DNA of 64,000 nucleotides from Acidobacteriota bacterium. Its GTDB lineage: Bacteria > Acidobacteriota > Terriglobia > Terriglobales > Acidobacteriaceae. The notes under the pieces were generated by a model. The model had not been told where the DNA came from. It saw only the letters and a list, made by a program, of their open reading frames with translations, and did not search any database. A program made the position numbers and the translations under genes. Positions 17,508-26,095 of this stretch are shown piece by piece (within the stretch, counting starts at the first letter, position 1; the number at the start of each line of letters is the position of its first letter). The stretch lies in the NCBI GenBank assembly GCA_021780315.1, contig JAJXYY010000024.1, positions 182,675-246,674 of the forward strand. Reading direction: 5' to 3'.

Positions 17508-18961
17508 AGCAGACCAGCATCAACCTCTATCAGTGGTTCGAAGATCGTCTCGGCCTCGGACAGCCGGCCATCGACGCCGCCGTCCACGAAGTCCCCGAGA
17601 GCACTGCCAGTTGGTGGTACGTCTTCGGCAGCGCTGCCACTGTCCTGCTCATCTTGCAGGTCATGACCGGCATCCTGCTCGGCCTCGTATACTCGCCCTC
17701 CGCCGGCCACGCCTGGGCCAGTCTGGAGTTCCTCGATCACAGCGTCAAACTCGGATGGTTCCTCCGTGCTCTCCACGGTTGGGGCTCCGACTTCATGATC
17801 GCCATCGTCCTCATCCACATGGCCCAGGTCTTCCTCTTCGGCGCCTACAAGTTCCCCCGCGAACTCACCTGGATCGTTGGCGTTCTCCTGCTCCTGCTCA
17901 CCCTCGGCATGGCCTTCACCGGACAGGTCCTGCGCTTCGATCAGGACTCCTACTGGGGTCTGGGCATCGGTGCCTCCATCGCCAGTCGCGTCCCCTTCAT
18001 CGGCGGCGCACTCGTCAATCTCATGCTGGGCGGTCCCATCATCGCCGGACCCACGCTCACACGCTTCTTTGCGCTGCACGTCTTCATCCTCCCCGGCCTG
18101 CTGCTAGCCTTCGTCGGCGTTCATCTCTGGATGGTGCTGCGTCTCGGCATCAACGAGTGGCCTATGCCCGGACGCATCGTCAGTAAAAAAACCTACGCAC
18201 GTGACTATCACAAGCTCACCCAGGACACCGGCATCGCCTTTGTCCCCGATGCAGCGTGGAAAGACGTTATCTTTGCCGCAGCCATCATGCTCGCAGTCAT
18301 GGCCTGCGCCTTCTTCTTCGGACCGTTCGGCCCCACCGGCCAGCCCGATCCCACCATCATCCAGACTGCGCCCAAGCCCGACTTCGCCTTCCTCTGGATC
18401 TACGCCGTCCTCGCCTATCTCCCGCCCAGCCTGGAGACGCCAGTGCTCTTTATCGCACCCGTCCTCGGCATCGGCGCCATGCTGTTGCTCCCGCTGCTCT
18501 CTCCCGAGGGCGAAAAACACTGGTCGCGCCGGCCCGTTGCCGTCCTCATGGTGGCCGTCATCGCCGTCACCCTGGCCGTCTTCACCCACCTCGGCACCTA
18601 CACGCCCTGGAGCCCCATCATGGACGCATGGACCAGCGATCCCATCCCGGCCACCTACCTCCACAACCGCACCCCCCTGGAGCGTCAGGGCGCACTCGTC
18701 CTGCAGGATAAGCAGTGTCGCAACTGCCACTCCGTCGGCGGCTCAGGAGGCCTCCGCGGCCCTGCGCTCGACGGCCTCGCCAGCCGCATGACCGAAGACC
18801 AGATCATCCGTCAGGTCCTCCAGGGCGGCGGCAACATGCCCGCCTATGGCAACGCTCTTAGCCCCTCCGAGACCACCGCCCTCGTACGCTTCCTCACCAC
18901 CCTGCGCCCTGCCAACCAGCAGAACGCCATCGACGCCTCCAGAAAGCTCGCAGGCCAGTAA
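17495..18961 (+). CDS. Cytochrome b (b6-type) with fused C-terminal cytochrome c domain
   Basis: A 488-residue quinol-oxidising subunit. Heme ligands are H94/H108 and H195/H210. The second pair has 14 intervening residues, as in cytochrome b6, and the first pair has 13. The C-terminal half carries helices like subunit IV, then a class I cytochrome c domain with C408-R-N-C-H412 and GNMPAYG. The position of the Qo-site PEWY motif reads P295-D-F-A, an unusual variant. I chose the ATG at 17495, which has GAGGTG eight bases upstream, over the GTG at 17486. It carries electrons from quinol to the Rieske protein and heme c. Confidence 0.94.
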   Translation: MPGLKQTSINLYQWFEDRLGLGQPAIDAAVHEVPESTASWWYVFGSAATVLLILQVMTGILLGLVYSPSAGHAWASLEFLDHSVKLGWFLRALHGWGSDFMIAIVLIHMAQVFLFGAYKFPRELTWIVGVLLLLLTLGMAFTGQVLRFDQDSYWGLGIGASIASRVPFIGGALVNLMLGGPIIAGPTLTRFFALHVFILPGLLLAFVGVHLWMVLRLGINEWPMPGRIVSKKTYARDYHKLTQDTGIAFVPDAAWKDVIFAAAIMLAVMACAFFFGPFGPTGQPDPTIIQTAPKPDFAFLWIYAVLAYLPPSLETPVLFIAPVLGIGAMLLLPLLSPEGEKHWSRRPVAVLMVAVIAVTLAVFTHLGTYTPWSPIMDAWTSDPIPATYLHNRTPLERQGALVLQDKQCRNCHSVGGSGGLRGPALDGLASRMTEDQIIRQVLQGGGNMPAYGNALSPSETTALVRFLTTLRPANQQNAIDASRKLAGQ

Positions 18962-19028
18962 ATCCACCACCGCCCGCAACCAGCCTCGCCGGTCGCGTAC
19001 AGTTAGTCCCAGACGGATACACCGCACC

Positions 19029-19874
19029 ATGCAATCTGCAGCCCAGGCAATCATCGCCGAGTGGTCCCCACCACCCTTCCTCACGCTGTCGATGCTGCTC
19101 GTCGCAGCCATCTACACCCGTGGCTGGGCCCAGATCCGCAAAACCCGCCCCGCCCAGTTCCCAACCTGGCGACTGCTCTGCTTTCTCCTCGGCATCGCCA
19201 CCCTCTGGACTTCCATCGCCTCGCCACTCGATGGCTTCGCCGACGCACTGCTCAGTGCGCACATGATCGAGCACCTGCTGCTCATGTCCTTCGTGCCGCC
19301 TCTCCTGCTCCTCGGCCAACCTGTCGTCCCCATGCTGCGCGGTCTGCCTCGCCCTGTCACCCGCAAACTCCTCGGCCCGCTCATCCGTCGTCCCGTACTC
19401 CGTTCCTTTGGCCACTGGCTCACCTCGCCACTGGTCGCCTTCTTCGCCATGAATCTCACCTTCCTCGCATGGCACATCCCCACCGCCTACGACTTCGCGC
19501 TCGAGCATGAGTTCTGGCACGATGTTGAGCATCTCTGCTTCCTAGGCACCTCCATCCTCTTCTGGTGGCCGCTCCTCCGCCCCTGGCCCATGCGTGCTCC
19601 ACAACTTGGCTGGTTCATGCTCCCCTACCTAGTGCTCGCGGATATCGTCAACACCATGCTCTCCGCCTTCCTCGCCTTCTGCGACCGCCCCGTCTACGCC
19701 TACTACCTCCAGCAGCCCAACCCCTTCGGCATCGCGCCTATCATGGACCAGCGTGCCGGAGCCGCCGCCATGTGGGTCATCGGATCAACCGTCTTCCTCA
19801 TCCCCGCAATGGCGATTACCTTCAAGCTCCTGCAGCAGCCCTCGGCTTCCGGACAACCTGTGACTGTCCGCTAA
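19029..19874 (+). CDS. ctaG: Cytochrome c oxidase assembly factor, caa3 CtaG family
   Basis: A 281-residue polytopic membrane protein of the caa3-type CtaG family (DUF1404-like), needed for maturation of caa3 oxidase, probably its copper sites. Seven hydrophobic segments are visible. Conserved features include the early SPLDGFAD, HMIEHLLLM, NLTFLAWHIPTAYDFAL and HDVEHLCFLGTSILFWWPL segments, all histidine-rich near membrane edges. I chose the ATG at 19029; the open frame upstream overlaps cytochrome b. It is 67 bp after that gene and closes the operon. Confidence 0.92.
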   Translation: MQSAAQAIIAEWSPPPFLTLSMLLVAAIYTRGWAQIRKTRPAQFPTWRLLCFLLGIATLWTSIASPLDGFADALLSAHMIEHLLLMSFVPPLLLLGQPVVPMLRGLPRPVTRKLLGPLIRRPVLRSFGHWLTSPLVAFFAMNLTFLAWHIPTAYDFALEHEFWHDVEHLCFLGTSILFWWPLLRPWPMRAPQLGWFMLPYLVLADIVNTMLSAFLAFCDRPVYAYYLQQPNPFGIAPIMDQRAGAAAMWVIGSTVFLIPAMAITFKLLQQPSASGQPVTVR

Positions 19875-20200
19875 ACGCACGCCGCCACATCCGCACGATT
19901 CCTCCCATCCGACACTCCAAAACCCTCGTCATCCCTCACGATTCATCCCGCCAGCCATACAGTGCCGGTGTCCTGTCACATCATCGTGTGACTCAAAACA
20001 CAGAATCACCCAATAAGTTGCTCCTATCGTTGCGCCAGTAAGTATGTTGCAGTCGTGCTGGAGATGCCGACCGCTCTTAGGCGCAACGGAAGCGTGCCAA
20101 CTCGCCTCCGTCCACATGCCAGGAGTCAGGCCACAGCGGATTGGGCCAAATCCGTGCAGCGACCAGATCATAGGCGCAACTGATGCGACGGAGGATGGAA
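19875..20200 (+). other. Leader region of the IPT lipoprotein gene with alternative pairings
   Basis: 326 bp without a gene. It contains the palindrome GTCACA-TCATCG-TGTGAC at 19975-19992, and CGTTGCGCC at 20028-20036 that can pair perfectly with GGCGCAACG at 20080-20088. A second copy, GGCGCAAC, lies at 20173-20180, directly before the ribosome site (CGGAGGA, 20189-20195). A further hairpin CGGATT/AATCCG lies at 20137-20154. It does not match a riboswitch class I know. Confidence 0.45.
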
Positions 20201-23200
20201 ATGAGAAAGATCATCAATTTGGCCGCTTTGATCGCAACTGTAGGTATCTTCTGCCTGATTCTCGGATGTGGCAGCAGTCAGCACACCTATACCGCATCCA
20301 GCATGACCCCCACCCAACTGGTCGCGGGCGCCGGTGACTTCACCCTCACCTTGACCGGATCCAACTTCAACAACAACTCCAAAGTCTCCTTCGGCTCCGT
20401 CGTTCTTTCGCCCACCTCCGTTACCTCCCACAGCATCACCGTCACCGTACCCGCCTACGCCACCGCCAACGCTGGTGTCATCGACGTTAAGGTCATGGGT
20501 GACTCCATCTCTGCCCCGCTTCAGTTCACGATCAACAATCCCGTGCCATCGCTGGTCACGCTCTCCCAGCAGACCGCCATGCTCAACGGTGCATCCTTCC
20601 CGTTGGACATCACCGGAACCAACTTCGTCTCCACCACGACGGTCAGCATGGGCGGTCAGTCGCTCGTGCCAACGGCTGTCAGCCCCACTCGCCTTACCGT
20701 TCTTGTTCCAACCACCCTGCTCACCGCAGCCAATGTCATTCCGCTCAGCGTCGTCAACGCCTCTCCCGGCGGCGGCAGCTCCAACGCACTCAACTTCACC
20801 GTGCTTAATCCGGTTCCAGTCCTCTCGTCCTTCTCGGTCCCCAGCGTCCTGGTCGATAGCCCCGACCTCGCTCTTACGATCAATGGCTCCAATTTTGTCG
20901 CTGGCGCAACCGTAACCTTCGGCGGAACTGTCCTCACCCCCACCGCGCTCACCGCAACCCAGTTAGCGGTTCTTGTGCCCAGAGCTGCCTTCACCACCGG
21001 TACCGTTCTCGCCGTCACCGCGTCCAACATCGCCCCCGGTGGCGGTCGGTCCAACGCGCTTCAGTTCACCGTCAACAATCCAGTGCCCGTGCTCTCCGCG
21101 CTCTCCCTCACCAATACCCTCGTCGACAGTGCAGAGTTCACGCTGAATCTCACCGGTACCGGATTCGTACCCGGTGCAACCGTCATGTTTGGCAGCACCC
21201 CCCTCGTACCCACTGCCATTACATCCACGCAGTTGTCCGTGCTCATCCCGAAGGAGTCCCTCACCACCAGCGGCGTCTACTCCGTCACCGCATCCAACAT
21301 CACTCCCGGCGGCGGCATCTCGAACGCGCTTGAGTTCACCGTCGAGAACCCCGTGCCAACCCTCACCGCACTCTCACTCCCCAGCATCGGTGCCGGCAAC
21401 CCGGACTTCGCCCTCACCTTGACCGGAACCCAGTTCATTGCCTCCTCCAAAGTCAACTTCGGCGGAACCACGCTGATTCCAAACGCCTTTACTCCAACGC
21501 AACTCACCGTGACCGTTCCCGCAGCCTCGGTCGTCGGCGGAGGCATCTTCCCCGTCACCGTAACCAATCAGGGTCCCGGTGGTGGCACCACCACGGCCAT
21601 CAACTTCACCGTCATCAACCCCGTGCCCGTCCTTACGGCGCTCTCCCAGCAGAATGTCGTGCTGGGCAGCCCGGTCTTTGACCTCCAGATCACCGGCACC
21701 GGTTTCGTCCCGCAATCTACCGTCATGTTCGGAACCTACGCCTTGCTGCCGTCCGCCGTCACGCCCACCCTGCTGACCGTGCAGATTACCCTCGACGCAA
21801 TGTCCAAAGCAGGATCGTTGACCATCACCGTCGTCAACCCAACCCCTGGCGGAGGTACCTCAAACGGACTGCACTTCGTCGTGCAGAACCCAGTACCGGC
21901 CGTGACTACGCTCACCCCAACCAGCGTCACCGCCAGTGAGGGCGATACCGTCCTTACTATCAGCGGCACTTCCTTCGTCCCTGGCACCACCGTCACGGTA
22001 GGAACAACGGTGCTTACACCGCTGTCCATTCAGCCCCAGACTCTGACCGTTGCCGTGCCTGCAGCCGAACTCCTTACAGCAACCTCCATCAGCCTCACCG
22101 TCGATAACCCGACGCCCGGTGGTGGATCATCCAACACCGTGACTCTCGTCGTTCACGGCAAGGCTGCCGCAAGCTGGCAGACCGTGGTCAACAACACCAT
22201 GACCATGCCCAATACCACCCAGAACTTCAACTCCTACAACCAGCCGTCGGTCAACGCTCATGGCACGGTCGTCTTCAAAGGCCAGGGGCAGGGAAAGAAT
22301 GGCCCAACCTTCGGCATCTATGAGCGCAATCTCTTCGGCGGCGGCATGCCTGGCATCACCACCATCACCGACAACAGCACCGCCGTTCCTCAGCCCAACA
22401 ACACCACCTACAACGGGCAACCGGCGACTTTCATCCAGTTCCCATCGTTCCCACGCATCGACATCGGTTCCGATACCGTCGCCTTCCGCGGACAGTCGCA
22501 ACCCGTCCTCACCTACACTCTGCCCGATGGCACGGAGACCCGCGCAGGCAGCACCGGAGTCTTCTCCAATCCCACCGGCCCGCTCGAAACCGGCTTAGGC
22601 CTCTTCGGAGCACTACCCAACTATGCTTATTTCGAAGTCCCGGGTGCGCCGCCAGCTACCCGTTTTGACCAGTTCCCAGGTGCCCCCGCTGTCACCGGAG
22701 GAAACATGGTCGTCTTCAAAGGCAACTACACCGACAACAACATCGGAAAAACCGGGGTCTTCTTCCGTGACATGGTCAACGGCAACGGACTCTCGCCAGT
22801 TCAGTTGATCGCCAACTCCAACACGATTATTCCCAACCAGCCCTCGGGCGGCACCGTCGTCTTCGGATCGACGGCTCCACCCAGCGCAGCCAATGGAATG
22901 GCAGTCTTCCTCGGCCTCGACAATGAAGACGCGCCCACCATGGGCGGCCTCTACGCCGCGCCCCTCACCCCCAATCCCTCCCTCCAGACCCTCGTCGCCA
23001 TCGGCGATCAGGTCCCCGGACAAGCTGCCGGTGCAACCTTCACGCGCATCAGTGAGGGCATCGGATTCGATGGTCGCTACGTCGCCTTCTGGGGTGCCTG
23101 GGGAAACCAGACCAGAACACGTCTGCTCCTCTGTCCAACCGATGGCAACGCCAGCATCATCGCCATCTGCAACCAGATGTATCCCAATGGCTATCAGGCA

Positions 23201-23689
23201 AAGGTCCCCGTCAATCAGGGCGTCTTCGTCTACGACCTCACCACCTCTACCTTGACCCCCATCACCACCAACGCCGTCGAGTTTGACGACTTCGTCTACT
23301 GGGTCTTCTCCGGACGTCCGCCAAACGTCGGAAGCTCCACCAGCGACGAGATCCCCGAACCCCCGCGCTGGCGCTCTTCGTCCTTCATTGCCTTGGCAGG
23401 TCAGGCAGGTAACTCCTTCGAAGTAGCCTTCAAAGCCAGCACAGGCTCCGTTGATGGTATTTACCTCGCCCAGGGACCAACCGTACTGCCCATCCAAACC
23501 GTGCTCGACACCACCATGCTCGGTACAACCCTCGATCCTCAGGCCCCCATCGGGTCGTTGATCTCAACCGTAGGCATGGAGCGTGACAGCCTTCGCAGCA
23601 ACTTGCTTGTCGTTACCTCCAGCATGCTCGACTCCCTCACCACCGAAAGCGGAGCCGGTGTCTACATCACCAGGATCACGCCGCAATGA
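20201..23689 (+). CDS. Large lipoprotein with seven tandem IPT/TIG domains and a C-terminal repeat domain
   Basis: A 1162-residue surface or periplasmic lipoprotein (lipobox LILGC, C23). Residues about 30-650 hold seven immunoglobulin-like IPT/TIG domains of roughly 90 residues. Each has a pattern like LTGTGFVPGATVMFG..L.PT..T.TQL.V..P and a PGGG turn, and they are joined by six NPVP linkers. The C-terminal half has loosely repeated segments ending VVFKG, VAFRG, VVFKGN and VAFWG, typical of a beta-propeller-like domain of unknown function. Upstream in-frame ATGs at 20183 and 20195 exist; CGGAGGA at 20189-20195 points to 20201. It is probably adhesive or a binding scaffold. Confidence 0.87.
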   Translation: MRKIINLAALIATVGIFCLILGCGSSQHTYTASSMTPTQLVAGAGDFTLTLTGSNFNNNSKVSFGSVVLSPTSVTSHSITVTVPAYATANAGVIDVKVMGDSISAPLQFTINNPVPSLVTLSQQTAMLNGASFPLDITGTNFVSTTTVSMGGQSLVPTAVSPTRLTVLVPTTLLTAANVIPLSVVNASPGGGSSNALNFTVLNPVPVLSSFSVPSVLVDSPDLALTINGSNFVAGATVTFGGTVLTPTALTATQLAVLVPRAAFTTGTVLAVTASNIAPGGGRSNALQFTVNNPVPVLSALSLTNTLVDSAEFTLNLTGTGFVPGATVMFGSTPLVPTAITSTQLSVLIPKESLTTSGVYSVTASNITPGGGISNALEFTVENPVPTLTALSLPSIGAGNPDFALTLTGTQFIASSKVNFGGTTLIPNAFTPTQLTVTVPAASVVGGGIFPVTVTNQGPGGGTTTAINFTVINPVPVLTALSQQNVVLGSPVFDLQITGTGFVPQSTVMFGTYALLPSAVTPTLLTVQITLDAMSKAGSLTITVVNPTPGGGTSNGLHFVVQNPVPAVTTLTPTSVTASEGDTVLTISGTSFVPGTTVTVGTTVLTPLSIQPQTLTVAVPAAELLTATSISLTVDNPTPGGGSSNTVTLVVHGKAAASWQTVVNNTMTMPNTTQNFNSYNQPSVNAHGTVVFKGQGQGKNGPTFGIYERNLFGGGMPGITTITDNSTAVPQPNNTTYNGQPATFIQFPSFPRIDIGSDTVAFRGQSQPVLTYTLPDGTETRAGSTGVFSNPTGPLETGLGLFGALPNYAYFEVPGAPPATRFDQFPGAPAVTGGNMVVFKGNYTDNNIGKTGVFFRDMVNGNGLSPVQLIANSNTIIPNQPSGGTVVFGSTAPPSAANGMAVFLGLDNEDAPTMGGLYAAPLTPNPSLQTLVAIGDQVPGQAAGATFTRISEGIGFDGRYVAFWGAWGNQTRTRLLLCPTDGNASIIAICNQMYPNGYQAKVPVNQGVFVYDLTTSTLTPITTNAVEFDDFVYWVFSGRPPNVGSSTSDEIPEPPRWRSSSFIALAGQAGNSFEVAFKASTGSVDGIYLAQGPTVLPIQTVLDTTMLGTTLDPQAPIGSLISTVGMERDSLRSNLLVVTSSMLDSLTTESGAGVYITRITPQ

Positions 23690-23773
23690 TCACTCGCGAC
23701 AGGGGGGAGAGATCCCTCCTGTCACTCCGCGGCATCCCGTCGATCTTCCCAGCAACGCCATAAGGAGTCTCAC

Positions 23774-25198
23774 ATGAAGTATTCATCCTCGTACCTCAGT
23801 CAAGTCAGGTCACGCTTCTTCTCCAGTCTCGCTCTCCTCGGTGCCTTGGGCATCCTGATCTACCTCACCGCCTGCGGTGGCAGCAGCACACCTCCACTGC
23901 CCACCCCAACCCCAGGCAGTACCGCCGTCCAGATCAATCTAGGCGATGCCCCAGCCGACTGGATGCTGGCCTTCTCCATGAATGTCACCTCCATGGCCCT
24001 CAACGGCAGCAGCGGTTCCGTCTCCATCAGCAACGCCGCCACCCCCGTCGAAATGATCCACCGCCTCGGCACCATGGAACCCGTCGCACTCATCGCCGCA
24101 CCTCAGGGCTCCTACACTGGAGCCACCATCACCGTGGCCTCCTGCAAAGTCACCTACCTCGATCCAACCACCAAGGCGCTCGTCCAGAAGACCATCAACG
24201 GACCCATCAGCGCGACCATACCGTTTGCCTCCAGCGTTACCCTCGGCACCACGCCGCTCGCCTTCAACTTCGATCTCGATCTTGAGAACTCCGTCACCAT
24301 GGACAGCAGTGGAAACCTGCAGTTCAGCCCGCAATTCCACACCTCCACTGCTACCCAGGGTTCAGGCAACGGCAACGATGCCCGCTACGGCGGCATGCAG
24401 CAGATGATGGGCGTCGTCAGCAGCACCTCAACAAACGCCTTCACCATCATCCCCCTGCAGGCCACCAACACCTTCACCTTCACCATCAATAACGCCACCC
24501 AGTTCCAGGGCAACATCAGCACCATGGCCATGCTCGGAACCGGCATGGGAGTCCTCGTCACCGCAACCCTTCAACCCGACGGCACCTTCCTCGCCACCCG
24601 CGTGCGCTCCAGAATGAACGCCGGAGGCATCATGGGCGGAGGCATCATCACCGCCGTCACCGGCAAGCCCGCCACCCAACTCACCCTCGTCATGCAGAAC
24701 GGAGCCGGTGCCAGCATCACCACCGACTACCTCTCCCAGACCGTCACCGTCGACATCGCATCCACCACCGGATTCGAGATCGACGACGATCGCATCGACC
24801 TTACCCATCTCCCCTTCACGCCACTCTTCGACGCCAACAATATCTACGTCGGCCAGAGCGTCCTCCCCATCAGTGAAAGCGCCCTCGCAGTCAGCGGAAC
24901 CACCAGCACCGGAACCATCGCAGCCTCGGAGATCCGTCTCCAGGAGCAAGGCGCCCGCGGAACCACCGACGTCGCCATCACACCAGCAACCGCCTCCACC
25001 TTCACCCTTACCCTCATGCCGGGCTGCGCCTTCACCACCCTCACCGGTGCAACCAGCATCCTCGTCTACCAGCAGACCGGTACCAACGTCGAAAACTCCA
25101 CCACCATTCCCGCAGGCACCACCCTCCGCGTGCATGGTCTGCTCTTCAACAACGCAGGACAATGGACGCTAGTCGCATCCACCATTGCCTCCAGCTAG
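23774..25198 (+). CDS. DUF4382/DUF5666-type lipoprotein
   Basis: A 474-residue lipoprotein (LTAC lipobox, C34) beginning with a DUF4382-like domain (VQINLGDAPADWMLAFSMNVTSMAL, about residues 54-78). This is followed by beta-rich repeats of the DUF5666 kind (MQQMMGVVSSTSTNAFTIIP and GIITAVTGKPATQLTLV). The composition is Thr/Ser/Ala-rich with very few charged residues. AAGGAG at 23761-23766 supports the ATG at 23774. It follows the IPT lipoprotein gene by 84 bp on the same strand, so both may be made together. The function is unknown; members are envelope proteins. Confidence 0.82.
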   Translation: MKYSSSYLSQVRSRFFSSLALLGALGILIYLTACGGSSTPPLPTPTPGSTAVQINLGDAPADWMLAFSMNVTSMALNGSSGSVSISNAATPVEMIHRLGTMEPVALIAAPQGSYTGATITVASCKVTYLDPTTKALVQKTINGPISATIPFASSVTLGTTPLAFNFDLDLENSVTMDSSGNLQFSPQFHTSTATQGSGNGNDARYGGMQQMMGVVSSTSTNAFTIIPLQATNTFTFTINNATQFQGNISTMAMLGTGMGVLVTATLQPDGTFLATRVRSRMNAGGIMGGGIITAVTGKPATQLTLVMQNGAGASITTDYLSQTVTVDIASTTGFEIDDDRIDLTHLPFTPLFDANNIYVGQSVLPISESALAVSGTTSTGTIAASEIRLQEQGARGTTDVAITPATASTFTLTLMPGCAFTTLTGATSILVYQQTGTNVENSTTIPAGTTLRVHGLLFNNAGQWTLVASTIASS

Positions 25199-25238
25199 CA
25201 GCAGTTGGCACTCGGTCTAACCGTACTCAAAAAAATAA

Positions 25239-25269
25239 AATGCCTGCTGGAATCATCCCAGCAGGCATT
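25239..25269. terminator. Bidirectional intrinsic terminator
   Basis: A perfect 12-bp stem (25239-25250 with 25258-25269) and seven-base loop lie between two convergent genes. It is flanked by an A run (AAAAAAATAAAA) on the left and CTTTCT on the right, so it can end transcripts from both sides. Confidence 0.88.
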
Positions 25270-25310
25270 CCTTTCTCATCTCCACCCAGAGTCTCAATCT
25301 AACCAAAGCC

Positions 25311-25796
25311 CTACCGGCTGCCACATCCTGCCCGATACACCTTGGGCTTGCTCCACTCTTCGTCCGTCGCGAATAAAATACACGACTGTCCCGTTTCGGT
25401 ATTCAACCGCCAAGTCAAGTTGCCCTGCCGGTAAACCTGGTACTTGCCGCTCCCGCTGAACGCCATTCCATTCGGAGGATTGGGGCTGATCGTATCGCTC
25501 CCAGGAACTACCGCCGGTGCCATCGCTGGCTGTCCATCCTGTGCCGGCTGGTCCGTGATCGCTGCCTGTGGAGTCGAGCTCGGGTACACCACCGTTGCCG
25601 CGCTCGATCCACCAGTACCACTCGCCGGCTTCGTCTCCGTACTGCTCTTGTCGCTCTTGTCCCCGCCGCGCACCGGATCGTTCGAGTACACATCGCCGCT
25701 CGCACCGGCGCGTTTCGCATCGTAGCTCGTGTATCCGAGATACAGAAACGCCACCACCGCTACGATCAAAACGATTCCGATTATTCGTCTTCCCAT
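25311..25796 (-). CDS. Hypothetical membrane-anchored protein
   Basis: A 161-residue protein with one N-terminal membrane helix (residues 4-22). A long Ser/Thr/Pro/Gly-rich linker (about 35-105) follows. The small C-terminal part, FSGSGKYQVYRQGNLTWRLNTETGQSC, has two cysteines and ends CGSR. It looks like an anchored periplasmic protein. I do not recognise the family. It converges on the DUF4382 gene, with the bidirectional terminator between them. Confidence 0.65.
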   Translation of the reverse strand: MGRRIIGIVLIVAVVAFLYLGYTSYDAKRAGASGDVYSNDPVRGGDKSDKSSTETKPASGTGGSSAATVVYPSSTPQAAITDQPAQDGQPAMAPAVVPGSDTISPNPPNGMAFSGSGKYQVYRQGNLTWRLNTETGQSCILFATDEEWSKPKVYRAGCGSR

Positions 25797-26095
25797 CTTC
25801 GCTTATCCCGCGCTGCGTCAGCATTGGAGGCTTCTTCAACTCCGCCTCGGAAATCCATGATAACAACCATGATCGTCGCCCGCATCAGCAAACGCTTTTC
25901 ACTCTCCACCATCATCCCTCGCCTGCGTGCTTTCGGCACAATAATCCACAGTCACCCACGTTACTACTTCGTTACGTTACCGTAGGCAGCAATCCTCCCT
26001 TTCCTGCTTTCTCAACATCATTTTCGCGATTTTGTGCAGCTTCAAGTCAAGCTCGTGCGTCATATAGTGTGTACCGGAAAGAGTATGATCACAAC
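25797..26095. other. Divergent intergenic region
   Basis: 299 bp between two divergent genes. A TATAGT at 26063-26068 could be the -10 box for the glycosyltransferase gene, but no matching -35 was found. Nothing else stands out apart from a single DnaA-box-like TAATCCACA near 25942. Confidence 0.4.

Noticed and set aside
20041..20200. Cobalamin riboswitch, suggested by GCCAGGAGTCAGGCC
   Set aside because: The rest of the B12-box layout and the conserved core are missing, and the downstream gene is not related to B12.
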